Source: Legionella bozemanae
GTDB lineage: Bacteria; Pseudomonadota; Gammaproteobacteria; Legionellales; Legionellaceae
Direction: 5' to 3'
Assembly: GCF_001648595.1 (NCBI RefSeq)
Contig: NZ_LBAW01000028.1
Location: 1-38,496 of the forward strand
DNA: 38,496 nt
The position numbers and the translations under genes are program-made. The notes beneath the pieces were generated by a model. It worked only from the letters and a program-made list of their open reading frames with translations. It did no database searches and was not told the DNA's origin. Positions 26,194-35,774 of this stretch are shown here, in pieces; position 1 is the first letter of the stretch, and each line of letters begins with the position of its first letter.

Positions 26194-27363
26194 ATGCTGA
26201 AAACAAGTCAAGCAAGTGAAACCTTATATCAATCTGGTATTCGTGCGGCGAGCACGGAGTGTGCAAAAATTGGCGGCATTAATTTAGGTCAAGGTATTTG
26301 TGATCTACCTACACCTGAGATTATCAAGCAGGCTGCTATACGTGCGATTGAACAAGAAAAAAATGTGTATTCTGCTTGTGAGGGGGTATTCAATTTACGC
26401 CAGGCTATTGCCAATAAAATTCAAACGTTTAATAAAATCCCAGTTCATGCCGAAACAGAAATTCTGGTGACCCACGGTTCTACCGGCGCATTTATTTGTG
26501 CGACGATGTCTTTGTTTAATCCAGGCGATGAAGTGATTTTGTTTGAACCTTTCTATGGCTACCACAAAAATATTTTGGAGCTGTATCAAGTTCATGTTAA
26601 AGCAGTACCTATTAATTTACATGATCTTAGCATTCAAATCGATGATCTTAAAAAAGTGATTACTCCGAAAACCCGCGCGATAATTATTTGCACGCCGTGT
26701 AATCCTTGTGGCAAAGTTTTTTCTGAACACGAATTATTAGCGATTGGCGCAATTGCAGAACAATATAATTTAGCAGTTATCACGGATGAAATTTATGAAT
26801 ATATTACTTATCCTGGTTATAAACATGTGTCGTTTGCCAGTTTAAAAAATTTTAAAGATCGCACTATCACGATTTCGGGATGTTCAAAAACATATAATAT
26901 GACGGGATGGCGTTTAGGTTATGCCAGTGGTCCGGCACATGTCATTGCAAAAATGGCCTTGGTGCAAGATTTATTATATGTGTGTCCTGCAACACCGTTA
27001 CAACATGCGGCGATCGATGCGTTCAAATTAGAAGAAAATTATTATCAAATAATGTGTGAAACATATTTGGAGAAACGCGATCATACTGTTCGTGAGTTAC
27101 GTGACATTGGTTTTGAAGTGACCGTTCCCCAGGGGGCGTATTATATTATGGCTGATTTTTCACGCATGGGTTTTAAAGATGATGCCACCATGACACGCAT
27201 GTTGCTTGAACGAGCAAAAGTTGCCGTGGTTCCTGGAGGCGCTTTTTATTTAAATCCGGATAAAGGAAAACATGTATTACGTTTTTGTTATGCGTTGAGT
27301 AAAGAAAAAGTGGCGCAAGGTTTAAAACAGATAAAACAAGGTCTAGTGCCATGTCCATCCTAA
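26194..27363 (+). CDS. PLP-dependent aminotransferase, class I/II
   Basis: A 389-aa cytosolic fold-type I aminotransferase of the aspartate/aromatic/methionine group. The PLP Schiff-base Lys is Lys232 in SGCSKTYNMTGWRLGYA. Other typical elements are GQGICDLPTP near the N-terminus, TPCNPCGKVFS (Asn contacting PLP), and VITDEIYEYI (Asp and Tyr contacting PLP). The substrate carboxylate Arg lies in HVLRFCYALS near the C-terminus. AGAGGA stands eight bases before the ATG. The length fits the family. The amino acid specificity is not predictable. Codon use here looks somewhat different from the neighbouring effector-like genes. Confidence 0.92.
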   Translation: MLKTSQASETLYQSGIRAASTECAKIGGINLGQGICDLPTPEIIKQAAIRAIEQEKNVYSACEGVFNLRQAIANKIQTFNKIPVHAETEILVTHGSTGAFICATMSLFNPGDEVILFEPFYGYHKNILELYQVHVKAVPINLHDLSIQIDDLKKVITPKTRAIIICTPCNPCGKVFSEHELLAIGAIAEQYNLAVITDEIYEYITYPGYKHVSFASLKNFKDRTITISGCSKTYNMTGWRLGYASGPAHVIAKMALVQDLLYVCPATPLQHAAIDAFKLEENYYQIMCETYLEKRDHTVRELRDIGFEVTVPQGAYYIMADFSRMGFKDDATMTRMLLERAKVAVVPGGAFYLNPDKGKHVLRFCYALSKEKVAQGLKQIKQGLVPCPS

Positions 27364-27483
27364 GACATAGCTTACACGCATAGCATTTTTAGGAAATCTG
27401 ATGATGCCTTGTAAAGAGTGCAATATAGTGGGAGAAAGACTTAAATTCGTAATAATCCATAGCAAGTAATTGAGTTATAGCAC

Positions 27484-27529
27484 AGCGAAGCCCGGGATAA
27501 TGATACGGCAAAGTTAACCCGGATTTCGC
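27484..27529. repeat. Palindromic REP-like element
   Basis: AGCGAAGCCCGG (27484-27495) and CCGGATTTCGCT (27518-27529) are complementary at ten of twelve positions, separated by a 22-base spacer. It lies between the convergent aminotransferase and 27585-28832 genes and may terminate both. Confidence 0.55.
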
Positions 27530-27584
27530 TACAAAGTATTGTTTCGGATATATGATTTTCTGTTAAAGTGCCTATTCATGATCC

Positions 27585-28832
27585 TTAAGACAAAGATAGC
27601 GTGGGAGTTGTCTCCAGTTGGTTATCAACCAACTCAATAAGGTCGAGAAGTAATTTATTGGCTTTTTGATCGTGTTTGAGCAAAGTCCATTTCTTCTTAG
27701 CTAAACAATCAGGATCCGTACGGTAATAAGCTGAGAATAAACCATTCCCCACGTTTTCTTCCTTGATGCGTAAAAGAGCATATTTTTGAATGAGCGGGTG
27801 CTCCCTATTCGTCTTATTTTGGCAAAAATCGTGAAACGACAGGCTCATTGTATCCTGATAATACTCCAAGTACTCTTTTCGTATCATTTCGAAAATCGTT
27901 GCGTGTCCACTTTTCAGTTTTGATTCTTCATACAGCATTTGTGATATTCTGGTAAGCATCTCGGTATATTGGGCAGGGCTTGCTTTGTGCAGGGAAGTTT
28001 TTCCTTCCAATAAAACGGATTCATCCAAATCGACAGACTTCATTAAGAAATGAATACAGCGGATAGCCTCTTCATAATGCAGCGTAGTACCAAAACTGGC
28101 ACAGGCTAGTTGGAATGCCAGTGAAGTCGGTTTTGCCCCCAAATTATATAACCTTAAAGCCAAATCTTCATGACCCAAACGCAACAAAAACTCAGCGGGC
28201 CGCATCGCTTCATATTCAAAATTATCCAGATTATTAATCATGAATAATCGTTCCTCACCAGCAATATTGCTCTCAATATAACTTATGAAGTCGCCCACTA
28301 AGTCAATAAGCTCGGGGTCTCCAAAACTCGATACGATTAAACTTTTGAGCGGATTATTGCCACTTTTGGGGTGGATTAAATTCAGATAAGGAGACTGATC
28401 AATAGTGGAAAAATCGACTCGCTTTGCCATCAATTCTTTAAACAATGAGACCATTTGCGTTGAAGAAAAATTTAATTCATTGGTTGCTATAATATTTGCT
28501 AGGGTTGTCATCAATGGCTCATCTTGAGTTGTAGGGCCTGGATTGCCATATACTCTTTTTGTCGCAGTAGTTGTCCAATGGGGAGGGGTATGTCCCTCTT
28601 TTTCATCAGTTATATGGCTATTAACCGTAATTTTTTGATTTAGATATTCGGCATCATGATCACGAATGAAGGAGATGAGGAGATGATATTTCTTATCTCT
28701 ATCAAGTGGGGCATTTAATAGATCCGGTAATTCACTCCCCTTAATAATTAATGGTTCCTTGCCTGCTTTTTGAGAAAAACTACTGTTGTTATTAAAAAAA
28801 TTTGGCATTTTGTCTGCTGTTTTATCGTGCAT
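27585..28832 (-). CDS. Hypothetical protein, helical, possible effector
   Basis: I do not recognise this protein. From the ATG at 28832 it is 415 aa; a TTG six codons upstream is also possible, and no ribosome binding site decides. It has no signal peptide and no membrane segment. Residues about 170-280 look like helical repeats (EFLLRLGHEDLALRLYNLGA then KPTSLAFQLACASFG), weakly similar to ankyrin units. The C-terminus is helical (LLLDLIELVDNQLETT) and ends with a small polar tail TPTLSLS. Polar N-terminus, lack of family and neighbourhood fit a Dot/Icm substrate, but the sequence does not prove it. Confidence 0.55.
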   Translation of the reverse strand: MHDKTADKMPNFFNNNSSFSQKAGKEPLIIKGSELPDLLNAPLDRDKKYHLLISFIRDHDAEYLNQKITVNSHITDEKEGHTPPHWTTTATKRVYGNPGPTTQDEPLMTTLANIIATNELNFSSTQMVSLFKELMAKRVDFSTIDQSPYLNLIHPKSGNNPLKSLIVSSFGDPELIDLVGDFISYIESNIAGEERLFMINNLDNFEYEAMRPAEFLLRLGHEDLALRLYNLGAKPTSLAFQLACASFGTTLHYEEAIRCIHFLMKSVDLDESVLLEGKTSLHKASPAQYTEMLTRISQMLYEESKLKSGHATIFEMIRKEYLEYYQDTMSLSFHDFCQNKTNREHPLIQKYALLRIKEENVGNGLFSAYYRTDPDCLAKKKWTLLKHDQKANKLLLDLIELVDNQLETTPTLSLS

Positions 28833-29073
28833 AATAAGAACCCATTTCAAAAGTTTAAAATCGATAGCCGATATAATAAAAGCTTTTAGGCCGCCGAGTT
28901 TTCATTTGGAAAAATCACCCCATATAGGCACATTTTGCTCATTATGCGATTATATTGATTACATTATTTACATAAGTCAAGCATTACTTGTTAGAAAATA
29001 GCCAAGGGAATAACAACAGTTGCTACTTGCTGGATGATATCAATCATGTCTCAGGAAAGATAGAATGAGCTAG

Positions 29074-29802
29074 TTAATTCAGATTAACTCCAATTAAATG
29101 TAACACCAGATAAATAAAACTATAAATTAAGAAAGTTATTAATAATGTTATCACTATGAATTTGATATTTAAGGAAGTTTTAGGTTTTAAAAAAAAGGAA
29201 TAGGCGCCAAACAAGCCACAAGCAACGCCAAGTAGAGCCCCACCTAATACATCTGATAGCCAATGAACTTGAAGCGTTATACGAGAAATTGATTCAATTA
29301 TAATGAGAAAACCAGCAATGATTATTCCGAACGAACGTTGTTTCATTTGTGGAACAATTAGCGATGCTAGAAAACTCACATACGCTGAGCATAAAGTTAC
29401 ATGGCGGCTGGGAAAAGCATAACTTGTTAATGTGCTCGTTGTTATTTCTGGTCTGGGATAAGCAACTGCATTTTTGAAAATGTAAGCAAGAAAAGCAGCG
29501 ATTGAAATGACTCCAATCAAATGGAGGCCTATCCATTTTTGTTTCTTTATGCATAAAATAATGCCTGTACTTATGAAAGTAGGCACAATAATGTATTTAT
29601 TACCAAATAGTGAAATGAGACTGCTGAGTAAATAAATGTAATCTTTTTGAATTTTACTGCTTAATAAATACAGATCATTATTAATCGATAAATATGAGCT
29701 TTGAGAATAGACAGCAAACATAAGTATCGTAAATAAAAAAAGACTTAAAATTCCGCCTATTAATAAATAAAATCTACTGTTTCTTATTCTTTCTTTCATC
29801 AT
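29074..29802 (-). CDS. PAP2 family membrane phosphatase
   Basis: A 242-aa inner-membrane phosphatase with six hydrophobic segments. All three motifs of the type 2 phosphatidic acid phosphatase family are present: KNAVAYPRPE, AFPSRH and SRITLQVHWLSDVLGG, carrying the catalytic His of motif 3 and the acid/base His of motif 2. Family members hydrolyse lipid phosphates such as undecaprenyl pyrophosphate, phosphatidic acid or phosphatidylglycerol phosphate on the periplasmic face. The start is ambiguous between two adjacent Met codons; no good ribosome binding site is seen. The broken ATPase lies upstream on the same strand, 113 bases away. Confidence 0.88.
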   Translation of the reverse strand: MMKERIRNSRFYLLIGGILSLFLFTILMFAVYSQSSYLSINNDLYLLSSKIQKDYIYLLSSLISLFGNKYIIVPTFISTGIILCIKKQKWIGLHLIGVISIAAFLAYIFKNAVAYPRPEITTSTLTSYAFPSRHVTLCSAYVSFLASLIVPQMKQRSFGIIIAGFLIIIESISRITLQVHWLSDVLGGALLGVACGLFGAYSFFLKPKTSLNIKFIVITLLITFLIYSFIYLVLHLIGVNLN

Positions 29803-29915
29803 TGAATTTTTTATCTTTAATGTTATAAAAAATGGGAACCAACAAACAAGGCAAATTTAAAATATATTGTCGCTCATAAAGTATATTCAATTTCTCGCTC
29901 TTCACTTCCATGCAT

Positions 29916-32613
29916 TCACCTTTCTAAAAACCACCGGGTTGCGGCTTTACGTCCTTCTTCAAATATTAATATAGACGAAGCGATGCCAATGGCCACGAAC
30001 CACTGCGCAAGGGTCAAGTGGGTTGTCCCAAAAATAGACTGGGCAGGTATCCAGTGCACTGCCAAGAACTGGAGAATGACAACTGCGGTGAGCGATACCC
30101 ATAACATACGATTTTTGAAGAAACCTTCGACAAAAGCCGAGCCCCTCTCAACGCGAGCATTGAAAACATTGAAAAACTGGAATAGCACAAATGTGGTAAA
30201 AGCGAGTGTCAGGGCACTTTGCTCATTGTAATTGTTCACTGCGTAGTACAGCACACCAAGTGTACCCACCATCATTGTTAAACCGAACACAAGGATGCGT
30301 CCCAGACGCCCCCATGGCAATACAGGATCCGAACGATCCCGGGGCAACTCGTTCATAACTCCTGGCCGTCCCGCATCCAGAGCCAGGGATACTGCAGGTG
30401 GACCATCCATGATCAGTGCGACCCATAAGATCTGGATGGGATTGAAGGGCTCCGGTAATCCTAGGATAGGCGCGAAAAATACTGTCAAAATAGCACCCAC
30501 AGTGGTAGAGAGTTGGAAACGTATGAATTTAAGGATATTATCGTAGAGTATTCGTCCCTGTTGGACCGCATCGACAATTGTGGAGAAATTATCGTCCGTG
30601 AGCACCATAGTTGCCGCTTCTTTTGCAACCGCCGTGCCAACCACCCCCATCGCCACGCCAATATCTGCACTTTTTAAGGCAGGAGCATCATTGACACCGT
30701 CACCAGTCATCGCCACCACATGTCCCCTATTCTGCAATGATTGCACGATCTTCACTTTATGAGCTGGCGACACTCGCGCAAACACAGCAATATCGTTGAT
30801 GATTTCGGCAAGCTGTCGCTCATCCAACCGCTCAAGCTCTATACCAGAGATGGCCTCACCTTGCAGACCGAGTTCATGTGCAATAGCTACACCCGTATCC
30901 CTGTGGTCACCCGTAATCATTTTGACTGCAATCCCAGCCGCTTTACACTTGGCGATAGCTTGCTTTGCCTCGGGTCGTGGCGGGTCTTGTAGTCCGATCA
31001 GGCCTAAAAAAGTGAGGTCACTAACCCAAACCAGTAAGTTATCTGATGTTTCAAATTCTTTGGCCTTCAAAGTGCGCGACGCTATTAGCAGGCATCGAAG
31101 CCCGCGAGATGCCATCATGCGGTACTTATCTTCTATTTCTTGTTTGTGCTTACTGCTCAACAAACCATTGTGATCATCCTCCTTAATAAAATGGCTGCAG
31201 CGAGCCAGAAGAACATCAGGTGCCCCTTTCACAAATATTCGGATTTGTTCTCCAAAACGATGAAACGTGGCCATAAATTTATTGGTCGAATCAAAAGGAA
31301 TCTCGGCAATGCGCGGGTATTCACTCAGTATAGGTTCAGAGTGAAATCTCACCTTTTTTGTGAGTATTAGGAGAGCAGCTTCGGTTGGATCACCAATGAC
31401 TTTCCCATCCTCAACATTACTATCATTGCAAAGAACTAAAGGCACCAAAACTGGCCGCATATCTGGCAGTAATGAGCTCTCTCCCTCATGAAGTACCGCA
31501 CCTACAGTACTGTAACCCTCACCAGTAACTTTGAATAGCTTACCAAGGTAAAACAATTCACGCACAGTCATTTGATTGAGTGTAAGTGTTCCAGTCTTAT
31601 CGGAGCAAATGACGGTTGTGCAGCCCAGGATCTCAACACTTGCCAATAGCATGGTGCCGTGCCATCTGATACATACCCAAAGCAAGAGTTACTGTAACCA
31701 CTACAGGCAATCCTTCCGGCATCGCAGCTACAGCCAACGCAATGGCATCGATAACAGCATGCGTGAGGTTTACACCTCGATACAATTGAAATAGAAAAAG
31801 AAGGCCGATCAACATCAACGCTATTGTGCCCAGACGTTTACCAAGTTTGTCTAACTGAACTTGTAGTGGACTGAGAGTCTCTGGTGTCGAAGCCAACTGT
31901 TGCGATATCCTCCCCATCTCAGTGTGCATCCCGGTTGCTGTGACAAGAAGTTCTGCTCGTCCGCGAGTGACCATCGTATTCATATAAGCCATATTCAACC
32001 GATCAGCTACAGGAAGATCCCTTGCAAATAGAGTAGCTACATGTTTGTTGACTGGCTGTGACTCACCAGTCAACGTCGATTCATCAACCTCGAAGTTTGC
32101 TACAACCACCAATCTGCCATCAGCAGGGAGTCGATCACCTGCTTCCACTAATACTATATCACCAGGCACCACGGCTTCGGCATCAATAGAAAGTTTTTTA
32201 CCTTCACGCCGGACATGGGTCTTTAATGGGAGCATCTTTCGTAGTGCAGCCAGGCTGTGTTCTGCTCGGTATTCTTGATAGAAACCCACGAAAGCATTAA
32301 TAACTACAATCGCAAGGATCACGCAAGCATCCTTAAAGTTTCCAATCAGTGCAGCGAGTACAGCAGCTCCGATTAGGATGAGAATCAAAGCGCTTTTAAA
32401 CTGGGTCAAAAAAAGCAGGATGGGTGATCGTGACGGTTGTCCCTCAATTCGATTAATACCTACAGAAGCTAATCTTGTTGCTGCTTCTTGCAAAGTAAGT
32501 CCATTAGAAAGATCAACATTAAAACATAGCGCAACCTCACTGATTTCAAGGGCATGCCAAGATTTAATTTGGTTCATGCCAGAATCATTCCCTGATTTCC
32601 CATTCAGCTGCAT
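29916..32613 (-). pseudogene. P-type cation-transporting ATPase, disrupted by a frameshift
   Basis: Two overlapping frames make up one type II P-type ATPase. The 5' frame (32613 to 31633, 326 aa, AAAGGAG before the ATG) ends inside M4-M5 after AMPEGLPVVVTVTLALG and MARHHA. The 3' frame (from about 31685) continues with LASVEILGCTTVICSDKTGT, the phosphorylation site, and MTGDGVNDAP. Relatives have about three extra residues (HAI-x-R-x-L) at the junction, so an 11-base loss near 31641-31651 would explain the break. M6 here is LWVALIMDGPPAVSLALD, with the Asp kept and Asn replaced. The two halves could not form a normal enzyme unless frame is restored. GC looks higher than in neighbours. Confidence 0.85.
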
Positions 32614-32877
32614 AGCACTCCTTTTTTCAGTAAGTCAGAAGCAAAATATAGTCCTGCGACTAGCAAATATCATCACACCAAACTGAAAAATACTCATGTG
32701 AAACCCAACACAGAGGCGTTCTAAATTTTTTGGGCTACATAATACTAGAATAGCACGTTCAAAAAGCTTCATTTTCCTTCTTTATAAATTACGCATTCTC
32801 GATTAAAAATAAAGCAAGGTGCGAGCCCGCCATACTAGACAAGATATAAGGTTAATTGCTATAGGAAGTGGGAAAAT

Positions 32878-32904
32878 CCTTGCTCATGCTTCGCCGCATC
32901 AAGG
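32878..32904. repeat. Short REP-like palindrome
   Basis: CCTTG (32878-32882) pairs with CAAGG (32900-32904). On the reverse strand the sequence reads TAGCCTTGATGCGGCGAAGC then ATGAGCAAGG, a relative of the repeat at 35552-35593. It lies downstream of the Pmp3-type gene, within the 300-base interval 32614-32913, which shows nothing else. Confidence 0.5.
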
Positions 32905-32913
32905 CTACAATTG

Positions 32914-33123
32914 CTATTCTCTTCGTTTATTATATTCGCGGATTTTCATATCTGTATTATATTGCGAAAGGGAGTATACAGCCCATAAAGCAGCAGGGAT
33001 CCAGCCAATAAGGGTTATTTGTAATATCAAACAAACAATTCCAGCTATAGGACGACCAATAGTGAAAAATACTGAAAACGGTAAGAATATAGCTAAAAGT
33101 AAACGCATTTGAACTCTATCCAT
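32914..33123 (-). CDS. YqaE/Pmp3 family small membrane protein
   Basis: A 69-aa member of the UPF0057/Pmp3 proteolipid family. It has two transmembrane segments: LLLAIFLPFSVFFTIGRPIA and VCLILQITLIGWIPAALWAVY, the second with the family motif GWIPAALWA. A charged tail follows. Starts are possible at 33123 or five codons later; neither has a strong ribosome binding site. In yeast and plants Pmp3 proteins affect membrane potential and salt tolerance; in bacteria the function is little known. Confidence 0.9.
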   Translation of the reverse strand: MDRVQMRLLLAIFLPFSVFFTIGRPIAGIVCLILQITLIGWIPAALWAVYSLSQYNTDMKIREYNKRRE

Positions 33124-33220
33124 TAGTATGTTTTTATATCATTGTATTCATTTGATGTTTGATATTCAACGAGTGCTTACCGATTTAGAAATTTGAAAAC
33201 TATGAGTTAGCTACCCTGCC

Positions 33221-33373
33221 ATGAGTCTGGCCAATGCTAAAAGCGCTTATCTCGAATTAAGTGATTTAGGAGGTGAATCAGATTCCTATATAAAAGTAGA
33301 TAGAAAAAACCGACGGACAAAGACCGACAGATTAGATGCAAGTCGAATGTTAAGTCAACTCAATTTGACCTGA
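33221..33373 (+). pseudogene. IS110-family transposase fragment
   Basis: A 50-codon open stretch contains YIKVDRKNRRTKTDRLDASR, which matches the conserved segment of IS110-type transposases (V-RR-RR-KTDR-DA-L-L). The N-terminal and C-terminal parts of the enzyme are absent, and a stop follows after SQLNLT. It is thus a remnant. It lies in the 345-base interval 33124-33468 together with the hairpin at 33425-33462. Confidence 0.5.
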
Positions 33374-33424
33374 ACTTGTGACAAGAGCTATTGTTTTGTG
33401 GTTTTTATTACAACAACTTAAGGA

Positions 33425-33462
33425 GCTCATCCTTGATAAGAAATTATTTAGCAAGGATGAGC
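33425..33462 (-). terminator. Hairpin downstream of the short LRR gene
   Basis: A perfect 11-base inverted repeat (GCTCATCCTTG and CAAGGATGAGC) with a 16-base loop lies directly after the stop codon at 33469 of the LRR gene. On the minus strand a weak T-rich stretch follows. A terminator is the simplest reading. Confidence 0.6.
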
Positions 33463-33468
33463 GATACA

Positions 33469-34191
33469 TTATTTCATACTGCTAACAAATTCCTTTAAGT
33501 CGCTAGGAATTGCATTTTCTTTTTGATAATCGATATTATTGTTTTTTACAAACATAGTGCCTTGGACAAGCAATGAAGGTACGCTTGTTTTTCCACCTAA
33601 GGATCTGACCAGGTTAATTAGAGGAAAAGAGTTATTTAATTCCATTACTTTTCCTGATGGATCTACTAGATTGATGGTTTCAATTTGTGGAAAAACCATT
33701 TTTAGTGCTTGTCGTTGTTCTGTTGTCATACTTAAAGTTTCGGTATAGCTAACATATAACGTTTTTACATGAGTAAGAGAACCCTTTAATTTAAGTAAAT
33801 CATCTTGAGAAAAATTATTAAGAAAATTATCATCCAACCTTAAGGTAGTAACATGAGCAGGAATTGCTGCAAACGCTTCAGCTAATTCCGCAGCCTTTTT
33901 ATTACCTAATAAATTACTGCCTAAATGGAGAAATGTTACACTAGAAGGGATCGCTGCAAAAATTTTTGCCAAGTCTGCCCCTGGTTTTGTAACGAGAAAA
34001 TTATCTGCTAAATATAGCTCTTTGATTTTAGGGGCAATAGAAGTTAACCCCTGTACGAATTCGTCTGTTAGTCTGGTATCAAGACCATTTTTGCTCAGAT
34101 CAAGAGCAGTAACTTCTGTTGAAAGCGTTGTAAACTCATTAATAAACTCGTTACTTGCTTTGTATATTAAGTCTTTTAGTTGGTATAACAT
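33469..34191 (-). CDS. Leucine-rich-repeat protein, putative effector
   Basis: A 240-aa protein with leucine-rich repeats of about 28 residues at residues 25-165, for example KIKELYLADNFL, SVTFLHLGSNLLGNKKAAEL and HVTTLRLDDNFLNN. Each unit has the pattern LxLxxNxL followed by a helix. The remaining 75 residues are unlike the repeats (PQIETINLVDPSGK then a polar tail ending SDLKEFVSSMK). There is no signal peptide or membrane segment. AGGA stands nine bases before the ATG. Short LRR proteins of this form are a known class among Legionella Dot/Icm substrates; this assignment rests on form and context. Confidence 0.75.
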   Translation of the reverse strand: MLYQLKDLIYKASNEFINEFTTLSTEVTALDLSKNGLDTRLTDEFVQGLTSIAPKIKELYLADNFLVTKPGADLAKIFAAIPSSVTFLHLGSNLLGNKKAAELAEAFAAIPAHVTTLRLDDNFLNNFSQDDLLKLKGSLTHVKTLYVSYTETLSMTTEQRQALKMVFPQIETINLVDPSGKVMELNNSFPLINLVRSLGGKTSVPSLLVQGTMFVKNNNIDYQKENAIPSDLKEFVSSMK

Positions 34192-34344
34192 GATGGAAAT
34201 TCCTAGTATTTAGTAAAAAACGATATCTTTGATTGCGATATCACCACATTGATTATTTTATAATCATTTGATTGGTGCATAAAATTGCTTTTTTATATGG
34301 GCCTATATAAATTATTTATCCTGGAAAAAGCAGTTGGGTTTACA

Positions 34345-34472
34345 ACGATTAAGCTAAGAGTGTTTTTGAGTTTATTGTTATACTTACACACCCTTTTGAT
34401 AGAGCGAGAAATAGTGCTGCAGCTGACAAAGTTTGTATGCGTCAAGCTGCCATGGGTTCTTCACTTAAGTAG
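34345..34472 (+). pseudogene. Remnant of a LysR-type regulator gene
   Basis: The plus strand here encodes a decayed copy of the DNA-binding domain of the intact LysR gene next door. One frame gives LSLLLYLHTLLIERE and, after a one-base deletion, another gives SAAADKVCMRQAAMGSSLK, matching LNLLLHLHALLTERK and SAAADKVFISQPAMSSSLK. A stop follows. The nucleotide match is strong over about 100 bases. It is inverted relative to the intact gene. Confidence 0.8.
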
Positions 34473-34491
34473 TAAGAATAGAGATTTCTAT

Positions 34492-35421
34492 TTAAGGAAA
34501 TAAAAAGATTAATTTTTCAATATTTTCAGCAACTAATGCTGATAACCATTGAATTCCTTCATCTGATTGATCTTTCCTATGAGTTATTAAATAAATTGGG
34601 ATAGGCTCTAAATCAAAAGGTAAAGGTTGTTGAGCCAAATCAAACTGCTTTGCAAAAATATCAATTAAAACTTTGGGAGCTATAGAAATTATTGACTCCG
34701 TATTAGCTACTGCAAAAATTGCAGGAAGGATGTTATTGACATACATGACGTCATGACGAGTTAATTTCTTTTTTCTCAAAAACTCAGCAGAGCTACTGTA
34801 TTGTTTTTCATTAAAGCTGAATGTTAGGTGCCTACTTTCTAAGTACTGATTTAAAGACAATGGATTTTTTATCAAAGGGTTTTTGTTGCTGGCAAAGCAA
34901 ACAAGTTTTTCTTCGAATAGTTTTCTCACTTTTAATTGGGAGAGTGCTGTATTTTCATCAATAGCACCAATCACAATATCCATATTTTTCTCGATGAATA
35001 ATGCAGGCTTATCAACCATAGCATTAATCGTTATGTCTATAACAATATTAGGATATTTTTCTAATGAGGTAAGTAAGGAAGGAAGAAGAAGTAGTTCTAT
35101 ATAATCAGGTAAAGCAATTTTAAATATTCGGTTTGATTTCCTGGGGTCAAATTTTTCTTTAGGAGTTAAAATATTTTGGATTTGGAGCATAAATAGCTCT
35201 AACTCTGGCAGAAGCTTCTCCGCTTCAGGCGAAAGAAAATATTCACCTTTATCAAAAATTAATAATGGATCTTTAAATATTTCTCGAAGGTGCTTAAGTG
35301 AAGAACTCATGGCAGGTTGACTAATAAAAACTTTGTCAGCTGCAGCGCTCACTTTTCTCTCTGTCAAAAGAGCATGCAAGTGTAACAATAAATTCAAATT
35401 TATTTTTTTAAAGTTTGCCAT
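34492..35421 (-). CDS. LysR-type transcriptional regulator
   Basis: A 309-aa cytosolic regulator of the LysR family. The winged helix-turn-helix is at residues about 5-65 (NLNLLLHLHALLTERKVSAA then SQPAMSSSLKHLREIF). The effector-binding domain begins near residue 95 (RIFKIALPDYIELLLLP) and shows the two-lobe periplasmic-binding fold typical of the family. LysR proteins usually act as tetramers and respond to small inducers. There is no gene diverging from it that would be an obvious target; upstream are a palindrome and a transposase remnant. The degraded copy at 34345-34472 suggests an inverted duplication. Confidence 0.9.
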   Translation of the reverse strand: MANFKKINLNLLLHLHALLTERKVSAAADKVFISQPAMSSSLKHLREIFKDPLLIFDKGEYFLSPEAEKLLPELELFMLQIQNILTPKEKFDPRKSNRIFKIALPDYIELLLLPSLLTSLEKYPNIVIDITINAMVDKPALFIEKNMDIVIGAIDENTALSQLKVRKLFEEKLVCFASNKNPLIKNPLSLNQYLESRHLTFSFNEKQYSSSAEFLRKKKLTRHDVMYVNNILPAIFAVANTESIISIAPKVLIDIFAKQFDLAQQPLPFDLEPIPIYLITHRKDQSDEGIQWLSALVAENIEKLIFLFP

Positions 35422-35551
35422 TTAATTAAGAACAATCCTTTTTATGTTCATATTAGTATAAATAATTTGTATATGCCCATATGCACAGTGATTTTACGAG
35501 GGAACGTTCACAGCATTCAGGGACTGGTCTTTCCTAGAAAGGCAAACAGCA

Positions 35552-35593
35552 AGCGTAGCCTTGATGGAGCATAGTGTAATCAAGGTTTATTTA
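35552..35593. repeat. Dispersed REP-like repeat, copy B
   Basis: The sequence AGCGTAGCCTTGATGGAGCA then TAGTGTAATCAAGGTTTATT contains the palindrome CCTTGAT (35559-35565) and ATCAAGG (35579-35585). It matches copy A at 24681-24722. It stands directly before the transposase remnant at 35610, as REP elements often stand near their transposase. Confidence 0.7.
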
Positions 35594-35609
35594 ATCAAAT
35601 CCATCAGTT

Positions 35610-35774
35610 AATTTTAATCAATCCAAATCAATCATGGTTTTTATTAACGCCCTACATGATTGGTCACACTCTTCATTTCACCATTATGTATGGAGTGGTC
35701 AAATAGGCAAGTATGGACAAACTCAAGCTCTACCCCAAATAAAGGGGCATTTTAATCAAGTTAGTTTAGACTAA
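35610..35774 (+). pseudogene. Remnant of a REP-associated tyrosine transposase (RAYT)
   Basis: The plus strand encodes the C-terminal part of an IS200-like REP-associated transposase in broken frames. The clearest part is LHDWSHSSFHHYVWSG, matching the family pattern DW-YSSFH-Y-G. Just upstream, after one or two single-base frame changes, is an equivalent of NPVKHG (INPNQ then HGF). The C-terminal tail ends at a TAA at 35772-35774. The N-terminal catalytic Tyr domain is gone. Confidence 0.6.

Noticed and set aside
32819..33112. A 97-codon plus-strand ORF opposite the Pmp3-type gene.
   Set aside because: Its translation is the antisense shadow of a clear Pmp3 protein.
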